A program made the translations under genes and the position numbers. This document shows, piece by piece, positions 11,084 through 23,073 of a stretch of 64,000 nucleotides of DNA. This DNA is from Polyporus tsugae (Eukaryota; Basidiomycota; Agaricomycetes; Polyporales; Polyporaceae): assembly GCA_024305745.1 (NCBI GenBank), contig JAHRBS010000004.1:1674001-1738000 (forward strand), given 5' to 3'. How positions within the stretch are numbered: position 1 is the first letter of the stretch; the number at the start of each line of letters is the position of its first letter. The notes under the pieces were generated by a model. That model made no database searches, was not told the origin of the DNA, and saw nothing but the letters and a program-made list of their open reading frames with translations.

Positions 11084-14000
11084 GTCTGCTGGCACGCTAG
11101 CTCAGCCATCGGGGCTGCGGATGCGCGGGGCGGCCATAGCGTACGCACCTCAAAGTAGAAGAAACGAGAGTATAGAATGTGGAGATCTGTGAGGGGGGGG
11201 TCAACAGGGAGCAAGAGGGTAACAATAGAGGCGGGACATGCCTCAAGAGTGAACGATCGAGGATGAGAAGGTCGTAACGGGCGAGAGAGAGCGCAGAGAG
11301 GAGAAGAGGAGGATAAAAGATAATAAGCAGATATACGTCGTGCGGGTTCGTGCAGGTCGTAAAGGGAGGCCGGGGAGGAGCCTTGGGACGGGACGCGGAG
11401 AGCAGCTGGTGGACGTAGACAGAGTACAGATTTGTCCTTGCACGCGCGCTCGAGCGCCCCCGGCTATTTCTATCAAATCACCCGGCACAGCCAACTATAA
11501 TATTAATCCCCCGTTTGCCCCAATTCCACCCCAAATCAGGAACAACCCCTCCCGCTTTCCTCGCCAAAACTCTCTCTCTCTCCCATTTCGGGGAGGTTTA
11601 CCGCGCCGGGATTGCACCCGCCCTCTTCTGAATCGCTCGTGCGCTTGTCCCGTCCCCGGCTTCTGGCCACACGCGCCGTCGCCCACCTTCCGTGCTCCTT
11701 CTCCGGCAGACGCGTCGCAGCCAGCTCAGCGCCGCCCTTGAGGGAGAAGACGCCGCCCACGAGGCACCGGCCATCGCCGATAGCCCGGGGCGCATCACCA
11801 CGACTGCCACTTCCAGGCACGCATATATGTAGCTGCTGCACTCATATTCGCATGCAACTGTCCTCACCCAGCAATTCCAATAATCCTTTCTTTCTTGAAC
11901 CTTCCAATGCAATCATTACTCCTCTCCCACCCTCTCTTTCTCCTCTCGTCTCCAGCCTGCGCACATCGCACGCGTCCCCCCAACGTCAGTCCAGTCATCA
12001 CAATAATCATTCTAGCCGCGAGCCTCGTGTGACAGTCCTCGCCATCGTTCCCATCGCACAGAATAACCCGTACGTAAGATCACAGGGAGTCGCTCTTAGC
12101 ACCCCGGTCGCACCCATTTCGCATTCTCCCTCAAGCTCCTATCGGGCCGGACGCTGGACCACGCCGTCCGTAGCTCTCCGGTCCAGCACGGAGACAGTGG
12201 ACGATGCTCGAATGACAAACATGCAACTTTACATTCTTGTGCCACCGTGGAAGATGCCAGTCCAATACGAGGCGCGCAGGAAACACCATCTGACCTCCGA
12301 TGCGCATAGTGTCTTGGTATAAAACGGTCAAACACGATCCCCCATTCTCCGGATTGCCTTTAGGTCTGATCATCCATCACCAGATGACTCCGGCCGCGCT
12401 CCGAGGCATTCCTGGACACTTCCTGCATCTCGGGGAGGTGTTGTGACTTATCAGACTGTGGGCATCTTGTTTGGATGCCGCCACAGTTCTCCCCTTCCCT
12501 CCCTGCATCCGAGTCTACACTTGCTGACCCAATGGGCATCGGAATCCATGGAAGAGCGTGGCGTCGAGATTGAACTGTAGTCTCGTCGAGTATCGGCAGC
12601 TATAGCATACCCAGACACACCAGATGATCACTCAACACCGATCAACCGCGGTGTTATCTGGTGCCGGGTGTTTAGTAGGCTGTACCGCGAAGGGGGTGGC
12701 AGGTCTAGACTTGTCGTGAATGTGGGGGATCCACCCAGATTACTTAGGCGGAACCTTTGGAGCTGGCCTTGGCCGTATGGCGGCGTGTGGAGATCGGTCG
12801 AGTTTGACTCCGCGAGCTGCCCCCCGTACCTCATCTTGGTAGGATCTCTGAAAATTAAAAGGTTTGGCAATGACGTTTAGTTGGCCGGGGGTCGACGGAG
12901 TCGACCGCCAGGACTCGCCGCCGCCCCGAGAGGCGGGCGTGCCTCAGTTGACGGCCACCGCAGCCACCTTCCGTGGCAGCAGACGAGCGCGGCGGCACCA
13001 GGAGAGCACGTCGACGCCGATGCAGAGGAAAGTCTCATTTTATGTAAGACCACGCTTACACACTCAATGTCAGTACGCCTGCCTCGCGCGACGGACGACT
13101 TACACGACTCTTTAACAGCCGCCGTCTCGGCCCGATTATGGGGCACATTTTCCGCCCTAATGCCAGCGAAGGAGGGACGAAGCGAGGCGTAGAAGAACGA
13201 AGAAGACGCGGCGCCACGCATCCTCTGGAGGGCTGACTCGAGCGCGGAATCCATTAAGGATACAGATCCGTCCCGATAGAAGGTTCAAGCGGCCTTTCAA
13301 CAGGGACGCTCATGGGCGACAAACTTCCGTGACCGTCGTGGAAAAGACTTCCGATCTCTATAAACGGCGGCGGCGGGTTCCATACAACAAAGTGAGTATG
13401 TATATGGTCAGATTGCTCCATCCTCATCCATCCATTCAGGCTCGGACGCGTGACCAGCACAACGACCGAGCACTACATCCTAAGCCTATCCACACACGCG
13501 TGTGCTGCATGGTGCGTCCCATTCAGTGATTCACAGCTCTCCGAACGTACATTGCGGATATGTAGCTTCCTCGCGCTCGAAAAGTTCTGTGCCGACACGG
13601 ATTCGCTTCGTATACTCGGCGCTTTTACGCCGCGAACCACAGCTAATTGTTTCTTATGGGCTCTTGTAGGCACTGGGCTTGCCCTCCTGATCACCCGCCT
13701 TGCGCCCGTGGGTGCGGGTATCCGAGGAGAGTGCCACCCTCCTAAACTCTGTGGAAAGCCCCTCTCGCCCAAGTACGTGCCTCCTGATCCTTGGCTATGT
13801 CACCATTCACGTATGATCTCCAGCGTTCTTTGCCACCGAATGTGGCACCGCTGACGATGCTTCGGAACATCTCCCAGGCATCTGGGGGGCCTGGCCCCAG
13901 GTTCTTCTCCCATGAAGGCTTGTTTGAATACTTCCTGGGATAGAGGGCCCGAGACCATCTCTCGCTTACCCATCGTACCTTTGTGCTTGTTAAGGTGGCA

Positions 14001-17000
14001 GTGCATTACAACTTTCCCGAGTACACTCTTTTTGATCCTTCTAGGTACACAACCAGGAGAGTCACCCTGGGGATGCTTCCACATGGTGCGGGGTGCTCGT
14101 GCAAGAGGGAAGGCTCGAGACTGTCACTGTACGTTCGTATATGCGTATCAGTATAGCCGGCTACCCACTCACATTCCGAGCGTGTCGTGGCGCCCACGCT
14201 GCAAGTGACCTCCACGCTGGCCGACCTGGTTCTCCCAAAGTCCCCCGGAAAGTTCCCTAGTCACCCATTTACGCTCCTCGCGGCGATCCCCAGTCGATAA
14301 CCGGAGCTACCGGCTCCTCCAGAACGCACGAGTGACGACACGCTAGCTCTCCTGCCCTCTGCCCTCCGGGTTCTTCAGCGCACCACAAGGTCACTCGTCG
14401 GATGCTATACCAGAGTTCGTCGTACGTGTTTGCCGGATATGCAGCCACATCCGCAACGTGTGCTCCCAGCACCTCTGGGAAGCGTTCTTGTGGCTTACGA
14501 GGTGCGCTCTCGGCAAATTCAGCTTGTGAGTGCTCCGAGTATCTTTTCCCGTGCCCGGAGGCTTAATTGACGTTGCTTCAAGGTTATGGGGTGTCTCGTC
14601 GTCGGACCGCGCGCGATTCCCGCAACCCAACTTGGCCTCAAGCTCTCAACGACGCCCGTGTGAGACCCCTCAGCGCCGCTTCCCTCTGTCCAATCTGACC
14701 CGGTGAGCGGCCGTAGGTTTGCGCCCATGCCCGGAGGCTAGCTGAGTTCATTAGGAGCCACCATGTCGGGTGCCCTACGCAAGCCACGGCCTGGCACGCC
14801 CCAACATTTGCTGCTGGGTCATACTCTCCCTTGTATGGCGTCATCTGCGTTGCGTTTTTGTCGTCTGGCCACATAGACATGGAACACGCGCCACCATGCA
14901 TCCGCCTTTTCCGCGACGCTCCTGCATATTCAAAATGGGGATCGAGTGGCCGACGCACGCATTTTGACCTATCTCACGCTGGGCCAGGACGACGTATCTC
15001 CAACCCAGCCTCATCAACTCCTATCGTCGCTGATATCCGGACCTACTGCGCGGTACTATGGTCCTTGCGCTAGGTGGCGTCTACCGGCTCGCGACGATCC
15101 GTTTCTCCATGCTCACTGGCGGACTATGCCAGAAAGGTTCGTTGCTTTGTCATACTTACCTGGAAAATAGTAAGCTGACCATCCCGGGGGACGTCCGCAA
15201 ATGGTACTTTGAAGGAAATTCTATTGTGAGCAGCTCGGAATGTGGAAATCCCATGGAGTGTGCGATATAGACGACCATTGGTACCAGTCGTAACTACTCG
15301 ATGCTACATTGCTGGCGGATCGGTTGACCCCGTGGGGACGGCGACTCGGTGCGCTGTCGACGGACGCCGTGCGTTTCTTATCGACCCTGTCGTTCGCTGC
15401 ATTCCGCGGTACGGATCGAATCGTATAAATTCGCCCCGTGTTAATCCACTGACGTGAACGCCGTACAGCTTCCCTTTTAAGCTCACGAAAACGCCGTCCT
15501 CCGCCTCATTGTGCGTCGGCGTGACCCGGTCCTTCTCACATTTCTTGGCTTCTTTCTGCCGTCATTAACGGTGAGTCAAGTGTGGTGCTCTTCATCTCAC
15601 GTTATGCTAACTAATTCACCGTGCCGTGGCTCGTACGCGTACGGTAGCGCTTACGGCAACTTCTCACCATGCACACCCACAAGCAAAATGTCCGCATTCG
15701 ACTTCAACCATATTTAGTCTTGATCATGCTTGAAGGAGCGTCGTGGTTTCCATTTCCAACGCTGGCTCACAAACATCGAAGCAATGCGGCCACAGGAGTC
15801 AGACAGGCTGAAACTCCGAGTCGGTCGCCGGCGCATAATTTGCTTGCGGTACGTCAATCTTCTCCGATGCTTAATGCGGAGGAGGCCACAATTTTACCGG
15901 CCATGCACTAGGCTTAATAGTCTCCCTGCGACGCCCAGGTTGCCCCTTTGCATTCGCGCAGATACCTATACGTCGCCTTACCGTAAGAGCGTGGAGATTG
16001 GATAAGGAACCGTGCGTGTAATGCTTACCCGTCTGTTTTTTGTCTTCAGAGAACGCTTATACATCTTCATCCGGCCGATGATTCATTCATAGTATGTGTT
16101 ACAGCGCTTGTTTTTCCGAAGGCTGACAATTCTTCCTCTCAGGATGACAACCGCCCGGACAATCCGACCTCTCAGCATCGACGCATATGTATTGACTCCC
16201 CGGATCTTTGCCCTATGTCGCGGCGATTGCACCCACCATGTCAACATTCACTGACGCATGTTAGTTATCACGGGCTCGCAGCCACATCCTGAGAATACGC
16301 ATCCAATACAGGGAAGATGCTCCATGATCATCGCTGTGGCCAGGGGCCGTTCCTGTCATGCAACGTGTCGCCTTAATCCTCACTTCTCCTGCGACCTAAC
16401 ACACCTGGAACAACGGCCGTTCCAGTAAGTTCCAGCCAATATGTTGGTCCACGCCCGATCTAACCTTGGATGTTGTTCTTCGGCCCCGCCTCGGGCCTGA
16501 GACTCGGATTCGGAACCAATTAATGATGATTCAAATGGCGGCTTACAGGAACGGCACCGCCACAGCATACCGCAGCGGAAGGACGTCTTGTCCGACGAGC
16601 GCTGGAGCCTCGCGGAATCTTTCATTCAGCCGTGGTTGACGTTGAGCCGAGCCGTCGATTTGGCCACTTTCCGCGTGCAATATATATCGGTGCCAAGCGC
16701 GAGGTGAGCACTTTTTGCAGCGCGTCAACTGAACTTCCCGTCGGTGGAACGAAACCGCGATTCCCCAAACAGGTATGCGCGCGTCATATTTCCGAACGTA
16801 GGGGTCACTCCCAGTGTGTGCCAATCAAAGTGAGATGGCCCCGCCGAGGCCCGGGGTGGCCTCCTGGTGTTCCTGACCAGGCACTGTGGAGAAAATTAAG
16901 GAGTTGAGTTGCCAAGCTGCACCCAGATTGACGACTGACAAATCTGAGAGACACAGGCCTAGGCCTACATAGGGCCACATGGAGAGGCAGCACCGCAGAC

Positions 17001-17320
17001 CCAATGAGAGCTCGATTGAGAGTGAATTGCCAGACCCGCGGCGCAGGAGGAAATCCTGTCCAGTTTCCCCTGGGGGGCACTGCTCTCGAAGCGATCGCTG
17101 ACGTTTTTGCCCGCCCTTACAGTAATTGTACTTCGACATCGTGTCTATCAACCATCCGCCGGTGCCCCTGCCGGGGCCGGGGCCTGGAACGCCACATCCT
17201 GCCGTAAACCGCGGTAGATTGCCGAACATCCCGACGTTTAACTTCACCACCCGTCGCCATCGTGCTTTTCACTCAAAATTGCAGTGACCCGCTCGCCCTC
17301 GCTCTCATACTACCCCAGCC
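11084..17320. other. gene-poor region
   Basis: More than 6 kb contains no gene that could be supported. The first few hundred bases are the Ras gene leader, rich in purine on the + strand. Pyrimidine-rich low-complexity DNA with a short CT repeat (around 11573-11585) follows, then unremarkable sequence. Open frames are short, occur on both strands, and change frame without splice logic. An open frame at 12877-13254 (-) and one at 11612-12322 (+) were considered and not accepted. Confidence 0.5.
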
Positions 17321-18864
17321 TTGGACTTCGACCAACCTCCTGCGCTTCTTGCTTTGTGTCTCATCTCATCTTCACCTTCTTTTGACTGGGAGCCATGCGA
17401 TCGGACAGACGCCTTACAGCTTCCATCTTGTTCTCATCCGCCAATGTCATACAACCGACCGGTCTCCAAGCGATATGCACGACACGACCTTCTCGCCGCA
17501 TGCTCACGACGCTTCCACATCATCGCTATGTGGTCCAAGTCTGATACGAACTCATTTCCCACCCCGGACGAAGACACCCCGACGCCGATGTGGTCTTCGA
17601 ACATACAATTCCATACCACACCCTCCCCTGGCACCGCTGTCACGAGAGTTTCCGCCACCCCAGGATTCCTGATATCCCCTCTGTCACGTCAAGCACCGAA
17701 GCTCTTCTCCCCCACAAGGGAGCATCTGTCCCCTCCTATCCTCCCGTCCGACTTCTCTGTCCTTGTATGCAGTTCGCAACTGCACAGACCCTGGGCCTGA
17801 GTATCCGCGCCAGCCAACGTCGGCGCATATCAATCACGTCCGTCTCGGCCTCGACGCGCGCCCCATCTATCCTCGACCGAGTCTCCGAACCCCATCCGCG
17901 CCAACGATGGTGGCCCGGTCGGAACGACAGACCGCGTTAACGTTCCCCAGTCCGCCCCTTCTCGTTCCCCTCCAGCTCCACCATACTAGCAACCCTGGCG
18001 CGCCTCGCGCCTCCCTTTGTCGTTTCGCCTTCTCCTCCAGCTCCAACCTCCAGTGATCCGGGTCCACCTCGGAGTACTCACTAGTGTTAGCGCGCGGCCG
18101 TGGTCGATCTACGCCCCCCTCCGTTCTCGGCAGCCATATCATATGTGTTGTCTGAAACTGGTACCCGCCCCCGCGCATGAGTTTGAATTGAAATTGGGGC
18201 TGCAAGGGCAAGAGCTAGAGCTAATGGCAGACTCGTGCACGCGTCTCCAGCGGGATCCACTCCGAGCATCCCGACTCCGTGCAAGTTGCAACGCTCAGGT
18301 ATCGAACCCCAGATACATCACTCCCCCTACTCCTCGGAGTTTCCTCTTCAACGTCGCCCTGGACCTTTTATGTCGGAATACGTCTCCGGTTCCAAGCAGG
18401 GCCTGGCACTAGCGAAGTCATGTGAGGCCAGCGTCGTCCGACGGTTGACTCAGCTCCCAACCCACGGCTAGAGCAACGTTCGCCCACGTATGGCAGCCCG
18501 TCGACGTCTATCTCGGACTAGAATGCTCGGTGCATCACCTCCGGCTACCTAACTTCCCCAATCCCCGATATACATGTCAAACTGTTCACCCCGACCGGAA
18601 GCTTATCAAACGCTGGAGCCGACTTCAAGTGTTGCTGTCAACCTCACCCCAGCAATGTTGCTCATGGCGGGTACACGTCTCTCAGGCACTAACGATCCCT
18701 TGGCTGGTGGTATCCTTTCGACTCATCTTCACTGTGTGTATTCCAGGATATCCAGACAACCACAATGCAAGAACGAGTACGACACTCCGTCTAAAACCTC
18801 TGGGCTTTGTATCGTCTACCGTTACTTCATAGCATACTTGGAATTACTTGCACAGCCCAGGTGA
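17321..18864 (+). pseudogene. possible decayed or unresolved Ser/Pro/Thr-rich gene
   Basis: Stretches here read like a disordered fungal regulatory protein, for example FPTPDEDTPTPMWSS and ATPGFLISPLSRQAPK, starting from an ATG at about 17443. The open sequence then moves between frames. It stops near 17800, resumes in another frame to about 18056, and again around 18235-18471 and 18574-18864, with in-frame stops between. Plausible splice sites do not clearly rescue the whole. No domain was recognised. It could be an old pseudogene, a multi-intron gene of low-complexity sequence, or chance pyrimidine-rich open DNA. The strand and limits are uncertain. Confidence 0.22.
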
Positions 18865-19494
18865 AATGCAACCGAGACACTGCCAGTGTCCGTACTTTGC
18901 CCAAATGCGGAATCGTCGGGATACCTCGCGCTTGTGTACGCAGGGATGCTCGTACCTGCAAACATGTCGCGCCAGACGTTTAAACTGCATGTCATACAAC
19001 AAACGTATGCGGAGACTATCGGGTATCATGAAGCCGCGAAGTGTGGAAACGCTTCTAAGTGTAAACAACGAATCCACATCGAGTGTGAATGGCGACGGGT
19101 GGAGGAAATCTCGACCACGGCGGAATGGAGGGGATAATATAGGAGGATAAAGGAATGAATGTGCGTGTGTAGAGGAAGTGGTCAAGGAGTAATAAACACA
19201 TCGTACGGAGTACTTTCCATTATACATGCGTGTTTCGAAACCGATTGAAACCCACGGCAACCAGAGACGACTCTCGGTGGTCGGAAGTAATAATGCAGGG
19301 GGAGGGCACACGAACCCCGGGGGTATGGTGAGAAATCATGACCACGTGCGACGCTACAGGACTAGGAACACCAAAGATTGTCAATAGGGCGCATATACCG
19401 AAAGGAGAAAGAGAACAGACCTGGATACATCCCTGGGGACTATCAACAAAGCGAGAGGAACCGAAGTCGAAGCGGAAGCGGAGGCGAGGCAGAC
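18865..19494. other. intergenic region
   Basis: Nothing coding could be supported. The right part should contain the 3' untranslated region of the small minus-strand gene that ends at 19495. Confidence 0.4.
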
Positions 19495-19770
19495 CTAGTC
19501 TTGCCTGCTGAGCTCTGCTTGTGTGAGGTTGAGGACGAAGGCTCCCTTGAAGTTTGCTGGTGGTTGAATGATCTTCACGGGTTTCCGCGCAGGGTTGCTT
19601 GGCTTAGCGGCGAGCGAAGGGAACGGGCGGATTGGGCGGGATGTGGGGAATGCGTGGGTTCGGGATGATACGGGCTTGGACTGCGCAGACACTGCGAGCG
19701 GGGAGGATACGCGAGGTCGCGAGGCGGCTGGGTTGAAAGGGGAGGGTGCGGGGGAGGCAGCGACAGACAT
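19495..19770 (-). CDS. small Ser/Pro-rich protein of unknown function
   Basis: This single-exon frame encodes 91 residues, beginning MSVAASPAPSPFNPAASRP and ending in GAFVLNLTQAELSRQD. The protein is basic and rich in Ser, Pro and Ala. It has no signal peptide or membrane segment, and its less disordered C-terminal third starts at KPVKIIQPP. Gene-like context supports it. On the minus strand a CT-rich leader is followed by an apparent 5' UTR intron (19847-19779, donor GTAAGT, acceptor ACCACAG) that ends eight bases before the ATG. Composition differs from the gene-poor DNA around it. No family was recognised. It may be a lineage-specific protein; a chance open frame cannot be excluded. Confidence 0.5.
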   Translation of the reverse strand: MSVAASPAPSPFNPAASRPRVSSPLAVSAQSKPVSSRTHAFPTSRPIRPFPSLAAKPSNPARKPVKIIQPPANFKGAFVLNLTQAELSRQD

Positions 19771-19778
19771 GAGGGAAG

Positions 19779-19847
19779 CTGTGGTTGAGAGTCAGAGAGA
19801 GCGTCGAAAGATATGATATAAGAACGCGTCGGGAATTGGAAACTTAC
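19779..19847 (-). other. predicted 5' UTR intron of the small Ser/Pro-rich gene
   Basis: A 69-nt GT-AG interval with donor GTAAGT and acceptor CAACCACAG lies directly upstream of the ATG at 19770. Its size is typical of introns in this window. Confidence 0.45.
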
Positions 19848-22399
19848 TAGAGTGATAGGAACAAGGGAAGACTGGCGGCTTTTGGTCTAGACGGGGGCAC
19901 AGGCAAGATCGTCTGTGGGAGGATGGAGGAGGGGCGGGGAGTGGGAGGGAGCGAGGTCAAGTGTGGGGTATAAAAAGGATTGAGCGGGCTGGTGGTGGCC
20001 ACCAACGGGGACAATCCCCAACGGTTTGTTTGCCTTGATGATGGCTCCCCGTCCCGATCCGGCACTCGCGACGCGTCCCAGCTCAGATGTATTGCCGCGC
20101 GCCTGTTCTCCGTCCCCAACCATCGGCGTAACGTCCTCGAGCTCGTATTCATAACGTCACAGTACTCCTCCCCCTATTTCACCCGTACCCCAACGCCCCT
20201 CCTCTCCATACGCCTGCCCTCGCAAATGATGATGGGCTCGCATACGTCGACGTTTGTTAGTCATCATGTTCATCTCAGCGTCCCCAACGATGCCAGCCCA
20301 ACCACGTACCTCTCAACGCCGAAGCCGCATCGGGCGTGCGGATCCGACGGACGCGTGTTACCGACCTGGACTTGACCTGGACCCCCGATGTCCTTCTTTC
20401 CGGAGCGTCTTCCCTATACCGCACGCATATGTATTCGAATTCCTGGTCACTGACCGGGTCTATATGCAACTCTCTGTGGAGGGCGCCAGTCCTCTCTCGC
20501 GTGGTTTCGTGTTCCAGGTTACTGTGTACTCAAACGAGGCAAGTACATCGCAGGGTACCGCTGACACCACCGGCTTCGGAGGGTTATAACTAGTTTCCAG
20601 TTACCGGTCATGATGCTTGCAAGCTGCTCCTAGACGAACTTTCACTCCAGTTTGTACCATTCCAGCACGCTCGAGGAGGAGGGCGACGTCCGACTCCAGT
20701 GTGTGCGGTTCACATTTTGATTCGACACCTCCTCTTGAATCCATCGACCTGCAGCTGCAGGTGGACACGCTAAAGGAGGGCACTGCCCGACTGCAGCGTG
20801 GCTCGCCGCGTTACAGTGGGCTGGGCGTGCTCTCCAGAACCGGTTGCGCTGGTGGATGATGTCGGTACTTACAAGAGAAGTTTATCCGTGGCCAGGACTG
20901 CCCGGAGAGCCCTACTCTATACATATGGTAAGCTAATGTCTAACCCCAAGACTTCCCAAAGCCTCCGACCCACTTTCTCCGCTCCGTAGAAGCCATACGC
21001 CCATCAACGTGGCTCGAACGTGGTCCAGGAACAGTTGCGTTCACATTTTCTGCTACAGCCTTCCGAGTTAAACGTTAACGGGGAAACCGTGTACGCGTCT
21101 TCGTCATCGTGCGTGTCATTGTCGCACCAAGCATGTTCTTTTCTTTGTTCTCGAACCGTGTTATCTCGCCGGTATTGCGTAACTGGTAACGTTCTAGATC
21201 TGTCCATGCATAGTATGAGTACATGTTTCTGATCATCCAATGCACCGTTCATGTCACTCAAACGTCTGCGCATTATCGCCATGGCTTTTGCTCAATCATA
21301 GCACCAGCCTCTCTGCGGTCGAGTTGGCTGTCACCCCTCCCCGCCCCCCTTTGCCTTGCGCCGCCGCACCACAACCCACGCTCCGCGACTGTTCGCGACC
21401 AAGTCCGTCACGTTAGCGCGAGCGCGATCCCTCAACTTGCAACTCCCCAACCGAGGCGCTATCCTTCCTATTCCGCCACTCGAGTTAATCTTTCGGCGAC
21501 TTCTTTGATGCCCTCGGCCCTTCAATCGTGCAGGGCGATCGCCCCGTATCGCGAAATATTAAAACTAAATCGATTTCAGATCGGCCAACACTGTACATAC
21601 GTCATTTCTCTACACTGTACACTGCTGCTGCTTGTATATATATACTCCTAACATACATACACCCTACGAATGGAGAGGGGGTGGTTAGTTGTGGACGCCA
21701 ACGCCTGGCCTGGCTCGACATGATGCGTGCATCAACAAACGCGATGAGGGGTGTGTCCACGAAACACGAGTCCAGTCTCGTCGAGAGGGAAAGCGTTGGG
21801 GGTGATTAACGGCGATGGAGGGAAGAGAAGTGGAGTGGTGCTCTAAGGTTGTATAAAGCGACGTCCATAAGAAGCGCCTCAAGAACCAAGGAGAAGAATC
21901 GACGAGGAAGGGTTGGAGGGGTGGGGCCACCCGCACAATGATCTATGGGGTGACGGGGTTTGGATTACAGACATCTGCCAGAGCAGTGTCTTCCGCAGCC
22001 TGGCACATGCATCCCCTGGGAGCTCGCTCGATAGCATTGTGCTGCGGTGACACAGCTCCAGACCTGCGGATATGAGCTTGTTACGATGGGGAGAAGCGGC
22101 CTGTGCAACGTGCACATGTGGGCAGCGGTTCGTCGAGGCATTGGTGCAGATGACTGGCTGCAGCGCGAGGGACGACGACGATTGCGTTGATGAAAGAGGA
22201 TGGTGTGAGGGTATATGCGACGCGTGGCGACGCAGGACCGGGATCACAGTGACCGACGACCGACAACCATGGATGGCCGTGCGCCCGGGGGAAACAAGAC
22301 GAGGGAAGACGTGAACGGGTGCGGGATGCTAGCGTCCGCCTCGTCAGGCTTCGCGGGCGCAGGCGGCGGGGACGCGGCGCACGGGCCGCCGCGCACCAT
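19848..22399. other. gene-poor region
   Basis: No coding sequence was recognised. A TATAAAAA element at 19969-19976 points along the + strand but has no convincing gene after it. The last few hundred bases before 22400 are probably the 3' untranslated region of the yippee gene. Confidence 0.45.
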
Positions 22400-23073
22400 T
22401 CACTGAACGTCAACGAGGAGGTTGCGCTCCAGGATGTACTTGCCCTCCTTGTATTTCTGTGAGGGTTCGTACGCGTGATCCTACATCCGCACGAGGCGTT
22501 AGAGCTACCCGAACCCAAATCATAGATGATGTCACGGCAGAAATCACGTACATATTTCCAGCCGAGTGTCGTTCCGCATTTGCAGCAGTAGATGTCGCGC
22601 ACGGTGTGGTTCCCGGTCGTCATCTGCCTGTCGTTGGGCTCACCCTCGATCACGTTCACACTGCGGAATTGGCGTGGAGAGTATGCGTCGAATGGTTCGA
22701 TGTGGCGAGGCGCGCACGGTAGAGCGTCCGACATGACGTTCCCATATACAGATAATTTCCGGACGCCATAGATCGCGACGCAGGGAAAAGGAGCGTACGT
22801 GAGGCATGGTGAGTTCGTGCCAAGAGCCAGAAAGACGAATGTACTCACACTCCGTCAAAGAGGTATGCCCTTCCATGCTGCCCGTTGAATGCCTGTCAAA
22901 CGGTCGCGAGCTGGTGAGCATTCCAGGGTCGGAAAGGGGGTCGCCGCTGTATGCGGGGAAACAGGGGGACATACTCGGGAGATCATTGAGTGGATAGTGG
23001 CCAGATGTGTCCTGCAGGTCGAGCAGCCGTAGATACGTGCTCCGGAGAGGTAGCGGCGATAGCTCATGCCCAT
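22400..23073 (-). CDS. Yippee family zinc-binding protein (Moh1-like)
   Basis: This is a 110-residue yippee protein, a small conserved eukaryotic zinc-binding family that includes yeast Moh1. Exons, in gene order, are 23073-22975, 22892-22849, 22660-22552 and 22480-22400. The two zinc-binding pairs are visible as YGCSTCRTHLA in exon 1 and DIYCCKCGTTLGWKY in exon 3. Between them are AFNGQHGRAYLFDGVVNV and RQMTTGNHTVRD. The C-terminus carries the family signature AYEPSQKYKEGKYILER. The exon lengths sum to 111 codons including the stop. The start ATG at 23073 leaves only an 11-residue lead before the first CXXC segment, normal for the family. The cellular role is not well defined. Confidence 0.95.

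Noticed and set aside
11612..12322. 236-codon open frame on the + strand
   Set aside because: It consists of pyrimidine-rich low-complexity DNA giving Ser/Pro/His/Arg by composition alone, with no splice or promoter support.
12877..13254. 125-codon open frame on the - strand (MDSALESALQRMRGAASS...)
   Set aside because: The N-terminus could pass for a presequence, but there is no promoter-like leader, no recognised family, and the second half reads like GC-rich noise.
19969..19976. TATAAAAA element as promoter of the small Ser/Pro-rich gene
   Set aside because: It points along the + strand, away from the minus-strand gene, so it was not assigned to it.
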